From Variovorax sp. J2L1-78 (GTDB lineage: Bacteria > Pseudomonadota > Gammaproteobacteria > Burkholderiales > Burkholderiaceae_C): 50,000 bases of DNA. The stretch is from NCBI RefSeq assembly GCF_030317205.1, contig NZ_JASZYB010000002.1, positions 1-50,000 of the forward strand, read 5' to 3'. A program made the position numbers and the translations under genes. The notes beneath the pieces are model-generated. The model saw nothing but the letters and a program-made list of their open reading frames with translations. It had not been told where the DNA came from and searched no databases. Each line of letters starts with the position of its first letter. The first letter of the stretch is position 1. This document shows, piece by piece, positions 26,987 to 36,618 of the stretch.

Positions 26987-28481
26987 AGGTGTACTTGCGG
27001 CCGGCGATCGACACGCTCTGGAGCTGCCACTGGCGCGCGGCCACGCTCACCGAATCGCCCATCACCAGGATCGCACCCGCATGCGGCTTCGCGCAGCGTG
27101 CCGGATCGGCGGCGGTCAGCGCCGCACCGGTGTCGCAGCCTGCGGCCGTGCGCTCGCGGAACAGGCCGGCGTCGCCCGAGGGGCCGTCCACGATGCAGGC
27201 ATTCGGGTAGGTCGCGAAGTCGAAGCCGTCCACACCGGCGAGCGGGTTGCCGTTGTTGCTGTTCGAGGCGGGAACGCCCAGCAGCGGCGTGCCCACGATG
27301 TACCAGCCCGGGGTCTTGTCCGTGATCGAGAGCCGGGTCATCCCCGTCGAGAAGTCGGTGGTGTAGAGGTTGGCCGTGCCGGGCGAGAAGCCGATCACGC
27401 GGCGCGTGCGCAGGTCGCCGATGGTCGCGCCGGGCAGCGCCATGTTGCACTGCAGGTCGACGATGAAGTTGAAGTACGGCCCGAGGTTGGTGTTGCCGGA
27501 GAGGTGCTGCGCCACGATCTCGAGAGATTTGAGGTCGGCCAGCTTCATGCCGTTGAGGCCGCTGAACTGGAGCACCGCCTTGTTGCCGGTGCCGCCGCCC
27601 ACGAAGGCGCCGATCGGCTGGGCCGCCGTCGCGGGTGCCGCCATGGTCAGGGTGCCATCGGCCACCGACAGCGTCGACGCATTGAGCTGCGGCATGGCCG
27701 CCGCGTCCGCCGCCGAGATCACATAGGCGCCGGGCAGCGCGACCGGGGTTTCGCCCGGCTCGGTGGCGGCCACGGACGTGACCACGTCGGCCAGCGAGGT
27801 GCCCGCCTGCGCGAGGTTCGCGCTGAGCGCCTCGAGCGCGTCGTCGTAGGCGTCACCCGCGGTCGGCGAGAACACGCCGCTCAGGGGGTCGACGTCGCCC
27901 AGCACATACCCGGCGTTCTCCAGCCAGCTCGACAGCGACGCCTTCGCCGCGGGCAGATCGGCCGCCACCTGGGTCAACTGCGCGCCGATGTTGGTGCCTT
28001 GCGCGGCCAGCCAGGCGGCCGGGTCGCTGCCCAGCGCCATCGCCATGACCAACTCGGTCACGGGCGTCACGTTGGCGCGGGTCGCATCGACGGCGAAGGA
28101 ATGCAGGCCCGTCGGATACAGCGTCGCGTCCAGGCTTCCGCCGGTGAGCGTGATGACGCAGGGGAAGGTCTGGCCGGCGGTCTGGACCGACCAGGCGCCG
28201 GCATCGGAGGTGGTGGCGTTCAGGACTGCGCCCTGCGCGCACTGCACAGCGATGGCGCCGCCCGCGATCGGCGCGCCGACGGCGGCCGTGCCGCTGAGCG
28301 TGGGTGCCGGCGCCACCGGGTCGGCCGGCACGGGCTGGGTGCCTTGCGGCGGTGGCGTCGTGGTGGCCGGGGTACTGCCGCTGTCGGAGCCGCCGCCGCA
28401 CGCGGCGACGACGCTCAGCACCAGCAGGGCGACCGAGCCTCGAAGAAAAGTGAGGGAACGCGTGGGGAGGATGGGGGTCAT
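26979..28481 (-). CDS. Large exported lipoprotein of unknown function
   Basis: A 500-aa protein with a lipoprotein signal: hydrophobic stretch to V-A-A-C28, followed by GGGSDSGS. A Pro/Thr-rich linker (about 32-58) leads into a beta-rich segment (about 60-115) starting SGTAAVGAPIAGG, a motif that recurs in Burkholderiales surface lipoproteins and resembles a carboxypeptidase-regulatory-like fold. The rest is Ala/Gly/Thr-rich with seven or so cysteines in the C-terminal half (for example QCNMALPG, NACIVDG, AARCAKP), which fits an oxidised periplasmic or surface location. No catalytic motif is recognised. It has its own 117-base upstream gap after the asparaginase gene. Confidence 0.75.
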   Translation of the reverse strand: MTPILPTRSLTFLRGSVALLVLSVVAACGGGSDSGSTPATTTPPPQGTQPVPADPVAPAPTLSGTAAVGAPIAGGAIAVQCAQGAVLNATTSDAGAWSVQTAGQTFPCVITLTGGSLDATLYPTGLHSFAVDATRANVTPVTELVMAMALGSDPAAWLAAQGTNIGAQLTQVAADLPAAKASLSSWLENAGYVLGDVDPLSGVFSPTAGDAYDDALEALSANLAQAGTSLADVVTSVAATEPGETPVALPGAYVISAADAAAMPQLNASTLSVADGTLTMAAPATAAQPIGAFVGGGTGNKAVLQFSGLNGMKLADLKSLEIVAQHLSGNTNLGPYFNFIVDLQCNMALPGATIGDLRTRRVIGFSPGTANLYTTDFSTGMTRLSITDKTPGWYIVGTPLLGVPASNSNNGNPLAGVDGFDFATYPNACIVDGPSGDAGLFRERTAAGCDTGAALTAADPARCAKPHAGAILVMGDSVSVAARQWQLQSVSIAGRKYTFK

Positions 28482-28598
28482 GCGTCGACCTTATCGGCGC
28501 GCCTTTCACCATCCCAGCGAAGACCGCCACTGGTTGTGAACCGGGCCACAAGCAGCGGCAGGTCGCCCGACCGGCGGCCTCCTTGCTTCAGCCGCGCT

Positions 28599-29738
<1,140 letters not shown>

Positions 29739-29895
29739 TCACCCGTCCATGCAGAGACGACATCGGCCCATGCGCCGCCTGCAACATCGGTGCATCGATG
29801 CGGGGCGGTACCATCGCCACCGCGCCGTGCCTGGCGCCGCCGCTCACCTGCCTACCGTGGAAACTCCTGCCGACACCGCCCTTCCCCCTGTGGAC

Positions 29896-30540
29896 ATGCC
29901 TGCGCCCGACGGGCCGCTGTCGCGGGCCCGTCCCGGGCGCGAACGCATCATGGCGGCGATCCGCGAAGCGGCCATCGCCGAGTTCAGCCTGCACGGGCTC
30001 AAAGGCACGTCGACCCAGGCCATCGCGCTGCGCGCCGGCATCACCAAGCCGCAGCTGCACTACTACATCGCCGGCAAGGAAGAGCTCTACGAAGAGCTGC
30101 TGATGCAGGTGCTGCACGCCTGGAAGGTCGTGTTCTCCTTCGACCAGGCCGCCAGCGGGCCGGCCGCGGTGCTGAGCGACTACATCCGCAAGAAGCTCGA
30201 CCACGCCTTCGACCATCCGGAGATGTCGCGCATCTTCACGCGCGAGGTGCTCGACGGCGGCAAGAACCTCGAGGGTTACTGGCCCAACTCGCAGGCTTGG
30301 ACGCAGAAGAAGATCGACATCATCAACGGCTGGATCGCCCGCGGCCTGATGCGCCCGCTCGACCCGCGCCTGCTGCTGCAGCACATCTGGGCGATGACCC
30401 AGTACCACGCCGACTACGCCCTGCAGGCGCGCGTGATGATGGGCGTGGGCACCGAAACGGCCATCGACCGCGAGCAGGTGGCGCGCGAGCTGATCGCGTT
30501 CGTGCTTGGCGGCTGCGGCATCCAGACCACGCCGAAATAG
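29896..30540 (+). CDS. TetR-family regulator, RutR-like
   Basis: About 214 aa. The N-terminal helix-turn-helix is REAAIAEFSLHGLKGTSTQA followed by AGITKPQLHYYIAGKEELY (in parts, about 22-60). The C-terminal domain follows E. coli RutR closely: YIRKKL, SRIFTREVLDGG, KKIDIINGW and IWAMTQYHADYALQ all have counterparts. RutR senses uracil/thymine and controls pyrimidine use. The ATG at 29896 is chosen; a GTG at 29857 in frame is an alternative, and no ribosome site marks either. It is divergent from the asparaginase gene and about 2.2 kb upstream of the amidohydrolase operon, whose leader carries TGACCA/TGGTCA half-sites. The ligand here is inferred. Confidence 0.85.
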   Translation: MPAPDGPLSRARPGRERIMAAIREAAIAEFSLHGLKGTSTQAIALRAGITKPQLHYYIAGKEELYEELLMQVLHAWKVVFSFDQAASGPAAVLSDYIRKKLDHAFDHPEMSRIFTREVLDGGKNLEGYWPNSQAWTQKKIDIINGWIARGLMRPLDPRLLLQHIWAMTQYHADYALQARVMMGVGTETAIDREQVARELIAFVLGGCGIQTTPK

Positions 30541-30685
30541 CCGGCCGCGCCACGGCCAGCGCCGCGGTTTTCACCTTGAAACATCTGCGACCGCCGCTCT
30601 ATGGGTAGACCCTGATGACCGCCCCGGGCAAAGGGCGAAGGATGCGTTCTTTGTACTACTTCCGTTCACGCGCGAAGGGTCGAAG

Positions 30686-31486
30686 ATGTCCTCCCCACCC
30701 ACCGGTATCCTGTCGTACGGATGGATGCCCGGCCCCCACCCGGCGGACGCGCTGCGCGACGACGCGGCGCTGGTGCAGTCGTTGCACGACCTCGGCCAGG
30801 GCGCCGCCGATGCCCCGGACACCGTGCTGCCGCTCGACGACGCGGACGAGCCACCGCAGACCGCCCTGCCACCCGCGGCGGTGATGACCTACCTTCCCGC
30901 CGCATCGACGGCGCACCCCGCCCTGGAATACGGCGCCACGCCGGCCCGTGACGCGTCGTCCGGCTGGTCCGCCGACGCCCAGGCCACCCGGCGCCTGATG
31001 GTCAGCCTCGCGCTCGTCCTGGGCCTGTTCGGCGTGGGGCTCGCGTTCGACTACGTCTATTCCGGGCGGCAGGGCCACGGCGCGGCGCAACAGGCCTTCG
31101 AGGCCAGCGTGACGCAGATGCAGGCGGCCGTGGCACGCGGCGACTTCGCAGCGGCGAAACAGGCGCTCGGCCTGGTCGGCACCGCACACGCCGACGACCC
31201 CCGGGTGCAGGCGGCGCGGCAGGCCCTCGGCCAGCACGAACAGGCACAAGCGCAGCGGCGCGAGCGCTTGCAGGAAGCGGCACGCCGCGCGTCGCTGGCG
31301 CTCGGCTTCCATGCGCCGGCGCGCCCCGAACCCGAGCCGGCCGCTGTCGACGACAGCGTGCACATCGTCGGCGCCATCACCCCGCCACCCGCCGCTGCGG
31401 CGCAGCCGGGTGCCTGCAATCCGGCGCTGGTCGCGCTGGCGCTGTGCCAGCCGGCGAACACCGCAAGGAGTGGATATGCCCCCTGA
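30686..31486 (+). CDS. Single-pass membrane protein with C-terminal Cys-x9-Cys motif
   Basis: A 266-aa protein of no recognised family. Residues 1-100 are Pro/Asp/Ala-rich and probably disordered in the cytoplasm. One transmembrane helix (about 104-124, LMVSLALVLGLFGVGLAFDY) is followed by a helical segment (about 135-205) rich in Ala and Gln that reads like a TPR-like or coiled region. The C-terminus contains C244-N-P-A-L-V-A-L-A-L-C254. The next gene, a TAXI binding protein, ends with a similar C-x9-C. The ATG at 30686 follows GAAGGG. The 3' end overlaps the TAXI gene by 11 bases, so the two probably work together. Function unknown. Confidence 0.75.
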   Translation: MSSPPTGILSYGWMPGPHPADALRDDAALVQSLHDLGQGAADAPDTVLPLDDADEPPQTALPPAAVMTYLPAASTAHPALEYGATPARDASSGWSADAQATRRLMVSLALVLGLFGVGLAFDYVYSGRQGHGAAQQAFEASVTQMQAAVARGDFAAAKQALGLVGTAHADDPRVQAARQALGQHEQAQAQRRERLQEAARRASLALGFHAPARPEPEPAAVDDSVHIVGAITPPPAAAAQPGACNPALVALALCQPANTARSGYAP

Positions 31487-32576
31487 TGCCCGCACTCTGC
31501 TCCGGCGCGTCGCACGGGCGGCGTTGCTGCCGGGCCTGGCGCTGATCGGCGCCATCGGGGCCTCGGCCGCCGACTACAAGATCGTCACGGCATCGAGCAC
31601 CGGCACCTACATCCAGGTCGGCCGCGACCTGGCCAAGTGGGTGGCACCGCCGGCGGGCATCGGGCTCGAGGTGCTGGAGTCGAAGGGCTCGGCCGAGAAC
31701 GTGCTGCGCATGCGCTTCGAGCCGGGCGTGAAGCTGGCGCTGGTGCAGTCCGACGTCTACCAGGCCTTCCTCGACGAGGCCAAGGCCGGCAACGCGGAGG
31801 CGGGCAACATCATCCGGCCGCTGCGGCTCGTCATGCCGCTGTACGAGGAAGAGATCTACTTCGTGGTGCGGGCCGATTCGCCGCTGAACGCCATCCACGA
31901 GATCCGCGACAAGAAGATCGGCGTCGGGCCGATCGGCAGCGGTACGGCCCTCACCGCGCGCACCCTCTACCAGCGCATGTTCGATGTGCCGCTGCCGGCG
32001 AGCAGCGCGCAGTACCTCGCCAACGAGGAGGCGCTGGCCCAGCTGACGGTGGAGAAGAGCATCGACGTGGCAGTCATCGTGGCCGGGCAGCCCGCGAAGC
32101 TCTTCACCGAGATGAAGCCAGAGGCGCGTCGCTTCATCAAGCTGCTTCGGCGCGACGACGCCGCCGCCGAGATCGGGCGCGCCCTTGGCACCTACCAGGC
32201 CGCGACCATCCGCGCGGCCAGCTACGCCAACTGGCTGGGCGCCGACGTGCCGACGCTGAGCGTGCAGGCCTACCTCGTCACCTACGACTACGGCCTGCGG
32301 GCGACGGTCGGCGACCTCACCCGCTTCGCCGACGCGCTGTGTGCCAACTTCGACCAGTTGCAGGCGCAGGGCCACCCCAAGTGGAAGCAGGTGCGGCTCG
32401 AGCTGCCGCCGCTCGGCCCGGGCTGGCGCTATTTCGCGCCCATGGAAAAGCGCCTGCGTGCCTGCGCGTCGCAGCGCGCGGTGGCGTCGGTCGGCCTGCC
32501 GCCGCTCGGCACGGCGCCGGTGCGCACCAAACCCTGCACCGAGCAGGAAGTCGTGCTCGGCATCTGCCGCCGCTGA
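31476..32576 (+). CDS. TAXI-family TRAP solute-binding protein, orphan
   Basis: A 366-aa exported protein with a signal peptide (about 1-31) and the TAXI signature TASSTGTYIQVGRDLA near the mature start. TAXI proteins bind small acids such as glutamate for TRAP transporters, but no TRAP permease is present here; the partner is a single-pass membrane protein whose gene overlaps by 11 bases. The C-terminal tail (C354-T-E-Q-E-V-V-L-G-I-C364, then RR) is outside the normal fold and matches the partner's C-x9-C in spacing. AAGGAG at 31465-31470 sets the start. Role may be sensing, not transport. Confidence 0.85.
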   Translation: MPPDARTLLRRVARAALLPGLALIGAIGASAADYKIVTASSTGTYIQVGRDLAKWVAPPAGIGLEVLESKGSAENVLRMRFEPGVKLALVQSDVYQAFLDEAKAGNAEAGNIIRPLRLVMPLYEEEIYFVVRADSPLNAIHEIRDKKIGVGPIGSGTALTARTLYQRMFDVPLPASSAQYLANEEALAQLTVEKSIDVAVIVAGQPAKLFTEMKPEARRFIKLLRRDDAAAEIGRALGTYQAATIRAASYANWLGADVPTLSVQAYLVTYDYGLRATVGDLTRFADALCANFDQLQAQGHPKWKQVRLELPPLGPGWRYFAPMEKRLRACASQRAVASVGLPPLGTAPVRTKPCTEQEVVLGICRR

Positions 32577-32670
32577 ATCCATCGACCGGCTGAAGCGGGT
32601 CGCCCCGGTCCGCGCCCGGGCGTCTGCGCCATTTCGGTGCGCCCGCGCTGGCACGCCCTTTGCATGAATC

Positions 32671-32697
32671 TGACCACTTGCTCTGATTAAGTGGTCA
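32671..32697. promoter_or_regulatory. 27-bp inverted repeat before the heterocycle operon
   Basis: TGACCACTT (32671-32679) and AAGTGGTCA (32689-32697) are perfect 9-bp inverted arms with a 9-base spacer, ending six bases before the start codon of the first gene. The half-sites TGACCA and TGGTCA(A) equal those in the E. coli RutR consensus TTGACCAnnTGGTCAA, though they are 15 bases apart here, not two. A second overlapping dyad, TGGT-caaac-ACCA, spans 32692-32704. A repressor bound here would cover the ribosome site. The rest of the 127-base gap shows nothing else clear. Confidence 0.6.
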
Positions 32698-32703
32698 AAC
32701 ACC

Positions 32704-33291
32704 ATGCGCGTGCTCGTCGTCTACTGCCATCCGGTCGAAACCAGCTTCGCTTCGGCCCTGCACCAGGAGGTGCTGGCCAACCTGCGCGCCGCCGGGCACG
32801 AGGTGGACGACTGCGACCTGTACGCCGAGGGCTTCGACCCGGTGCTCTCGCGCGAGGAGCGCCTGGGCTACCACGAGGTGCCGAGCAACCGCATTCCGCT
32901 GCAGCCGTACATCGACCGGCTGAACCGGGCCGAGGCCATCGTCTTCTGCTTCCCGACCTGGTGCTTCGGCCTGCCCGCCATGCTCAAGGGCTTCTTCGAC
33001 CGGCTCTTCATGCCCGGCGTGGCCTTCGACATCAGCGACCCGGCCAACGTGAAGCCGATGCTCACGCACATCAAGCGCATCTCGGCCGTCGTGACCTACG
33101 GCCGCCCACGCTGGGTCGCCTGGTACATGGGCGACCCGCCGCGCAAGATCGTCACGCGCTACATGAAGCGGCTCACCGGCCAGGCCGCGCGTGTCGACTA
33201 CCACGCGCACTACCACATGAACATCGCGACCGAGCCGCAGCTCACGCGCTTCAAGGCGCGCGTCGGCCAGGCGATGGCACGTTTTGCCTGA
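32704..33291 (+). CDS. Flavodoxin-fold NAD(P)H dehydrogenase
   Basis: A 195-aa protein of the NQO/YwrO/MdaB-like family. The N-terminal strand VLVVYCHPVETSFASAL binds FMN or FAD phosphate, and FPTWCFGLPAMLKGFFDRLF (about 81-100) is the family hallmark. Such enzymes reduce quinones or other electron acceptors with NAD(P)H. It is the first gene of an eight-gene plus-strand operon with an amidohydrolase, creatininase-family enzyme, ABC importer, flavoprotein and RidA protein. There it may recycle flavin or reduce a ring intermediate. The only plausible start is the ATG six bases after the inverted repeat; no ribosome site is visible because that repeat fills the space. Confidence 0.88.
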   Translation: MRVLVVYCHPVETSFASALHQEVLANLRAAGHEVDDCDLYAEGFDPVLSREERLGYHEVPSNRIPLQPYIDRLNRAEAIVFCFPTWCFGLPAMLKGFFDRLFMPGVAFDISDPANVKPMLTHIKRISAVVTYGRPRWVAWYMGDPPRKIVTRYMKRLTGQAARVDYHAHYHMNIATEPQLTRFKARVGQAMARFA

Positions 33292-33298
33292 GCACCCG

Positions 33299-34570
33299 AT
33301 GCACACGCCGACCGTGATCGACAACCTGCTGCTGCCGCGTTGGCTGCTGCCGTCGGACTGGCCGCAGCAGGGCGGCGTCCCCGTGCTGGCGCGCCTTGCG
33401 ATCGACGCGGGCCGCGTGCGGTCGGTGCAACCGGCCGCACAGGCGCCGGTGCCGTCCGCCGCGGCCTGGGATGCCGCCGGCACGCTGGGCCTGCCCGGCT
33501 TCGCCGACGCCCACACGCACCTCGACAAGGCCTTCACGCTGCCGCGCATGAAAGAGGTGCAGCCGGGACTGCTCGGCGCCATCGACGCGATGCTGAACGA
33601 CCGCGTGCACTGGACGCCCGCCGACGTGCGCGAGCGCGCCGCGCGCGGGCTGCAATGGGCGTGGGAATGCGGCACCACGCACCTGCGCACGCACGTCGAC
33701 TGGTGGGAGCCTGACGCGACGCCCATGGCCTGGCCCGTGATGGCCGAGCTGGCGCAGGAATGGGCGGGCAGGGTCCGGCTCGAACAGGTGAGCCTGATCA
33801 AGCTGCCGCTGTTCGAAGACGCCGCCCAGGCGATGCGCCTGGCGAAACAGGTGAAGGCAACCGGCCCGCACGCCCTGCTGGGCGGCTTCGTGCACTCCAC
33901 CAACTGGAGCGAGGCCGCGCTGCGCAACCTGCTGGTGGCGGCGCAGGCCTGCGAACTCGACATCGACCTGCACGTCGACGAGGAACTCAACGCCGCGGCC
34001 GTCGGCCTGCAGACCACCGCGCGCCTCCTGCGCGAGATCGGCTATGAAGGCCGCGTGGTCTGCGGCCACGTCTGCGCGCTGGCAGTGCAGCCCGAGGCGC
34101 AGGCCCTGGCCACGCTCGACGCGGTGGCGCGCGCACCGATCACCATCGTCTCGCTGCCTGCGACCAACCTGCTGCTACAGGACGCCGTCACCGGACGCAC
34201 GCCGCGCCTGCGCGGCATCACGCTGGTCAAGGAAGCGCGCGAGCGCGGCATCCCACTGCTGTTCGCGAGCGACAACGTGCAGGACCCATTCTGCCGGCTC
34301 GGCAGCTTCGACCCGGTCGAGGCGCTGGGCACGGCCGCCCTCGTGGCGCAACTCGACGAACCCTTCGACACCTGGTCGGAAGCACTCTGCCGCAGCGACT
34401 GGCTGCAGCGCGCGCCCATTGCCCGCCCGACGCTGGTCGGTGCGCCCGCCGACCTGGTGCTCTTCACCGACGCCGACCGCCACGGCTGGCCGTCGCGCAC
34501 CGCCAAGCGCGTGGTGCTGCGCGACGGCCACGTGACGCAAGGCGACGCCACGCCCTTCCTTCCCCAATAG
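33299..34570 (+). CDS. Amidohydrolase, cytosine deaminase/AtzC-like
   Basis: A 423-aa metal-dependent hydrolase. Metal and catalytic residues line up with E. coli cytosine deaminase: H72-x-H74 in DAHTHLDKAF, H225-x2-E228 in LHVDEE, H257 in CGHVCA and D325 in ASDNVQDPF. HTHLDK followed by a Phe-Thr is also seen in N-isopropylammelide hydrolase (AtzC). The enzyme should therefore deaminate, or hydrolyse an amide of, a pyrimidine- or triazine-like ring in the cytoplasm. The ATG at 33299 is seven bases after the preceding stop; a TTG 15 bases earlier is less likely. It is the second gene of the heterocycle operon. The precise substrate is unknown. Confidence 0.88.
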   Translation: MHTPTVIDNLLLPRWLLPSDWPQQGGVPVLARLAIDAGRVRSVQPAAQAPVPSAAAWDAAGTLGLPGFADAHTHLDKAFTLPRMKEVQPGLLGAIDAMLNDRVHWTPADVRERAARGLQWAWECGTTHLRTHVDWWEPDATPMAWPVMAELAQEWAGRVRLEQVSLIKLPLFEDAAQAMRLAKQVKATGPHALLGGFVHSTNWSEAALRNLLVAAQACELDIDLHVDEELNAAAVGLQTTARLLREIGYEGRVVCGHVCALAVQPEAQALATLDAVARAPITIVSLPATNLLLQDAVTGRTPRLRGITLVKEARERGIPLLFASDNVQDPFCRLGSFDPVEALGTAALVAQLDEPFDTWSEALCRSDWLQRAPIARPTLVGAPADLVLFTDADRHGWPSRTAKRVVLRDGHVTQGDATPFLPQ

Positions 34571-34594
34571 CAACACGACACGACAAGGACACCC

Positions 34595-35467
34595 ATGCTC
34601 CACGGCTACATCCCCCCGCACCGCTTCCTGCCCTACCTGAGCTGGACCGAGATCGACGCGCTGCCCGACCGCGAGAACACCGTCATCGTGCTGCCCTGCG
34701 GCGCCATCGAGCAGCACGGCCCGCACCTGCCCTGCTCGGTCGACAGCGTGATCAGCTCCGGCGTGATGGGCAAGGCGCTCGAAAAGCTCCCCGCCGAGGT
34801 GCGCGCCTTCGCGCTGCCGACCATCACCTACGGCAAGTCGGAAGAGCACCTGCACTTCCCCGGCACCATGACGCTGACCGGCACCACGCTGCTGTCGACC
34901 ATCATCGAGATCGGCGAGTCGGTCTACCGCTCGGGCTTCCGCAAGCTGTTGTTCGCCAACGGCCATGGCGGCCAGCCGCAGGTGCTGGAGATGGCCGCGC
35001 GCGAACTGCGCCTGCGCCACGGGGACTTCGTGGTCGTGCCGCACGGCGTATCGCGCCTGCCCAATGCGTCGAGCAAGCAGATCAGCGATCAGGAGAAGCG
35101 CCTGTCGATGCACGCCGGCCATTCCGAGACCGCGCTGATGCTGGCGTTGGCCCCCGAGACGGTGCACATGGAACGCGCGGCCGCCAACTTCCCGCCGCCC
35201 TTCCCGATCAAGCTGCTGTCGGCCGACGGCCGCCCGGCCTGCGCCTGGACGGCGCGCGACTTCGGGCCGAGCGGCGTGATCGGCGACCCGACCAGCGCCA
35301 CCCGCGCGCAGGGCCTGGAGATCCTGGACACGCTGTCCGACAGCTGGGTGCAAGCGCTGACCGAGCTGTATGCGCTGCGCTGGATCGTGCGCGACGAGCC
35401 CACCTGGGGCCGGGGCCACGAAACCGGCTTCATCCAGACCGCCGAGGGGCTGCGCCACCCCGCCTGA
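34595..35467 (+). CDS. Creatininase-family amidohydrolase
   Basis: A 290-aa protein with the family's metal ligands: E39-x-H41 in GAIEQHGPHLP, D50, H124 in NGHGGQ and E178 in HAGHSETA. Creatininase itself has Glu two residues after the NGH histidine, where this protein has Gly, so it belongs with the wider group (FAPy deformylase ArfB, MftE, lactam hydrolases). It is expected to open a cyclic amide or remove a formyl group. It has a clear AAGGA ribosome site and lies 24 bases after the amidohydrolase gene. With that enzyme it suggests a two-step breakdown of a nitrogen heterocycle. Confidence 0.88.
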   Translation: MLHGYIPPHRFLPYLSWTEIDALPDRENTVIVLPCGAIEQHGPHLPCSVDSVISSGVMGKALEKLPAEVRAFALPTITYGKSEEHLHFPGTMTLTGTTLLSTIIEIGESVYRSGFRKLLFANGHGGQPQVLEMAARELRLRHGDFVVVPHGVSRLPNASSKQISDQEKRLSMHAGHSETALMLALAPETVHMERAAANFPPPFPIKLLSADGRPACAWTARDFGPSGVIGDPTSATRAQGLEILDTLSDSWVQALTELYALRWIVRDEPTWGRGHETGFIQTAEGLRHPA

Positions 35468-35540
35468 GGCGCGCTCCTTGCATTGCTCCTTCGTCTTTTC
35501 CACGCATTTTCTTCACCCCGCACTTCGAGAGGTCCACTCC

Positions 35541-36536
35541 ATGCGCCAACCTTCCGTCTTCCGTCTCGCCTCCCTCGCCGGCGCCGCTGCGCTGGCCTTC
35601 GCCGCCGCTGCACCCGCCCAGGCGCAGGACAAGTTCACCTACATGACCAACTGGTACGCGCAGGCCGAGCACGGCGGCTTCTACCAGGCCGTGGCCGAAG
35701 GCATCTACCAGAAGCACGGGCTGGACGTGACCATCAAGATGGGCGGCCCGCAGGTCAACATCACGCAGATGATGGCGGCCGGCCAGGCCGACTGCATCAT
35801 GGGCTCGAGCGACATCCAGATGATGCAGGTGCGCGAGGGCGGCGTGCCGGTCGTCACCGTGGCGGCGTACTTCCAGAAAGATCCGCAGGTGCTGATCGCC
35901 CATGAGGACGTCAAGAAGTTCGAAGACCTCAAGGGCAAGACGCTGCTGATCGGCGCGCAGGCGCAGCGCGGCTACTGGCCGTGGCTGAAGGCCAAGTTCG
36001 GCTTCACCGACGAGCAGACCCGCCCCTACACCTTCAACATCCAGCCCTTCGTCGCCGACAAGAACGCCGCGCAGCAGGGCTACCTGACCTCGGAGCCCTA
36101 CGCCATCCAGAAGGCCGGCGTGAAGGCCAACGTGCTGATGTTCAGCGACCACGGCTTCCCCGCCTATGCGACCACCGTGTCGTGCATGGACAAGACCGTC
36201 AAGGACCGCAGCAAGCAGGTCGCCGCCTTCGTGAAGGCCTCGGCCGAAGGCTGGAAGAGCTACCTGGCGAACCCGGCACCGGCCAACGCGCTGATCAAGA
36301 AGGACAACCCCAACATGACCGACGACCAGCTGGCCTACAGCGTGGCCAAGCTCAAGGAGATGGGGATGATCACCGGCGGCGACGCGGCCAAGCTGGGCAT
36401 CGGCGTGATCACCGATGCGCGCTCGAAGGCGAGCTACGACTTCCTCGTCGCCTCGAAGCTGCTGGACCCGGCCAAGATCGAACTGGCCAAGACCTACACG
36501 ACCGAGTTCATCAAGGACGCCAAGGTTCTGCCCTGA
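35541..36536 (+). CDS. NMT1/THI5-type ABC substrate-binding protein
   Basis: A 331-aa periplasmic protein; signal peptide about 1-27 (cut after AQA). The mature N-terminus FTYMTNWYAQAEHGGFYQA is the NMT1/THI5 signature, as in ThiY (formylaminopyrimidine binding) and the binding proteins near pyrimidine (pyd) operons. MGSSDIQMMQVREGG (about 108-122) is the second conserved element. The ATG at 35541 gives a proper signal peptide; the start is eight bases after GAGAGG. It delivers the ligand to the ATPase and permease encoded next. Pyrimidine-like cargo is an inference from family and neighbours. Confidence 0.9.
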   Translation: MRQPSVFRLASLAGAAALAFAAAAPAQAQDKFTYMTNWYAQAEHGGFYQAVAEGIYQKHGLDVTIKMGGPQVNITQMMAAGQADCIMGSSDIQMMQVREGGVPVVTVAAYFQKDPQVLIAHEDVKKFEDLKGKTLLIGAQAQRGYWPWLKAKFGFTDEQTRPYTFNIQPFVADKNAAQQGYLTSEPYAIQKAGVKANVLMFSDHGFPAYATTVSCMDKTVKDRSKQVAAFVKASAEGWKSYLANPAPANALIKKDNPNMTDDQLAYSVAKLKEMGMITGGDAAKLGIGVITDARSKASYDFLVASKLLDPAKIELAKTYTTEFIKDAKVLP

Positions 36537-36568
36537 ACGCGCCCTGAGTGCGCCCTGTCCACGCCCTG
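36530..36568 (+). repeat. Four GCCCTG units at exact 11-bp period
   Basis: GCCCTG occurs at 36530, 36541, 36552 and 36563, each start 11 bases after the last, beginning in the final codons of the binding-protein gene. The remaining five bases of each unit vary. Confidence 0.75.
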
Positions 36569-36575
36569 AAACCCA

Positions 36576-36602
36576 GGGGCCGGCCGCACACGGCACGGCC
36601 CC
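36576..36602 (+). other. Stem-loop between binding-protein and ATPase genes
   Basis: GGGGCCG (36576-36582) pairs with CGGCCCC (36596-36602), closing a 13-base loop that can itself fold partly. No T-run follows. It probably protects or attenuates the message, as commonly seen after binding-protein genes of ABC operons. Confidence 0.55.
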
Positions 36603-36618
36603 CTCGAAAGGCTCTTGA

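Noticed and set aside
34595..35467. True creatinine amidohydrolase
   Set aside because: The Glu ligand after NGH is Gly, no creatinase or sarcosine oxidase genes are nearby, and the context is a cytosine-deaminase-like enzyme.
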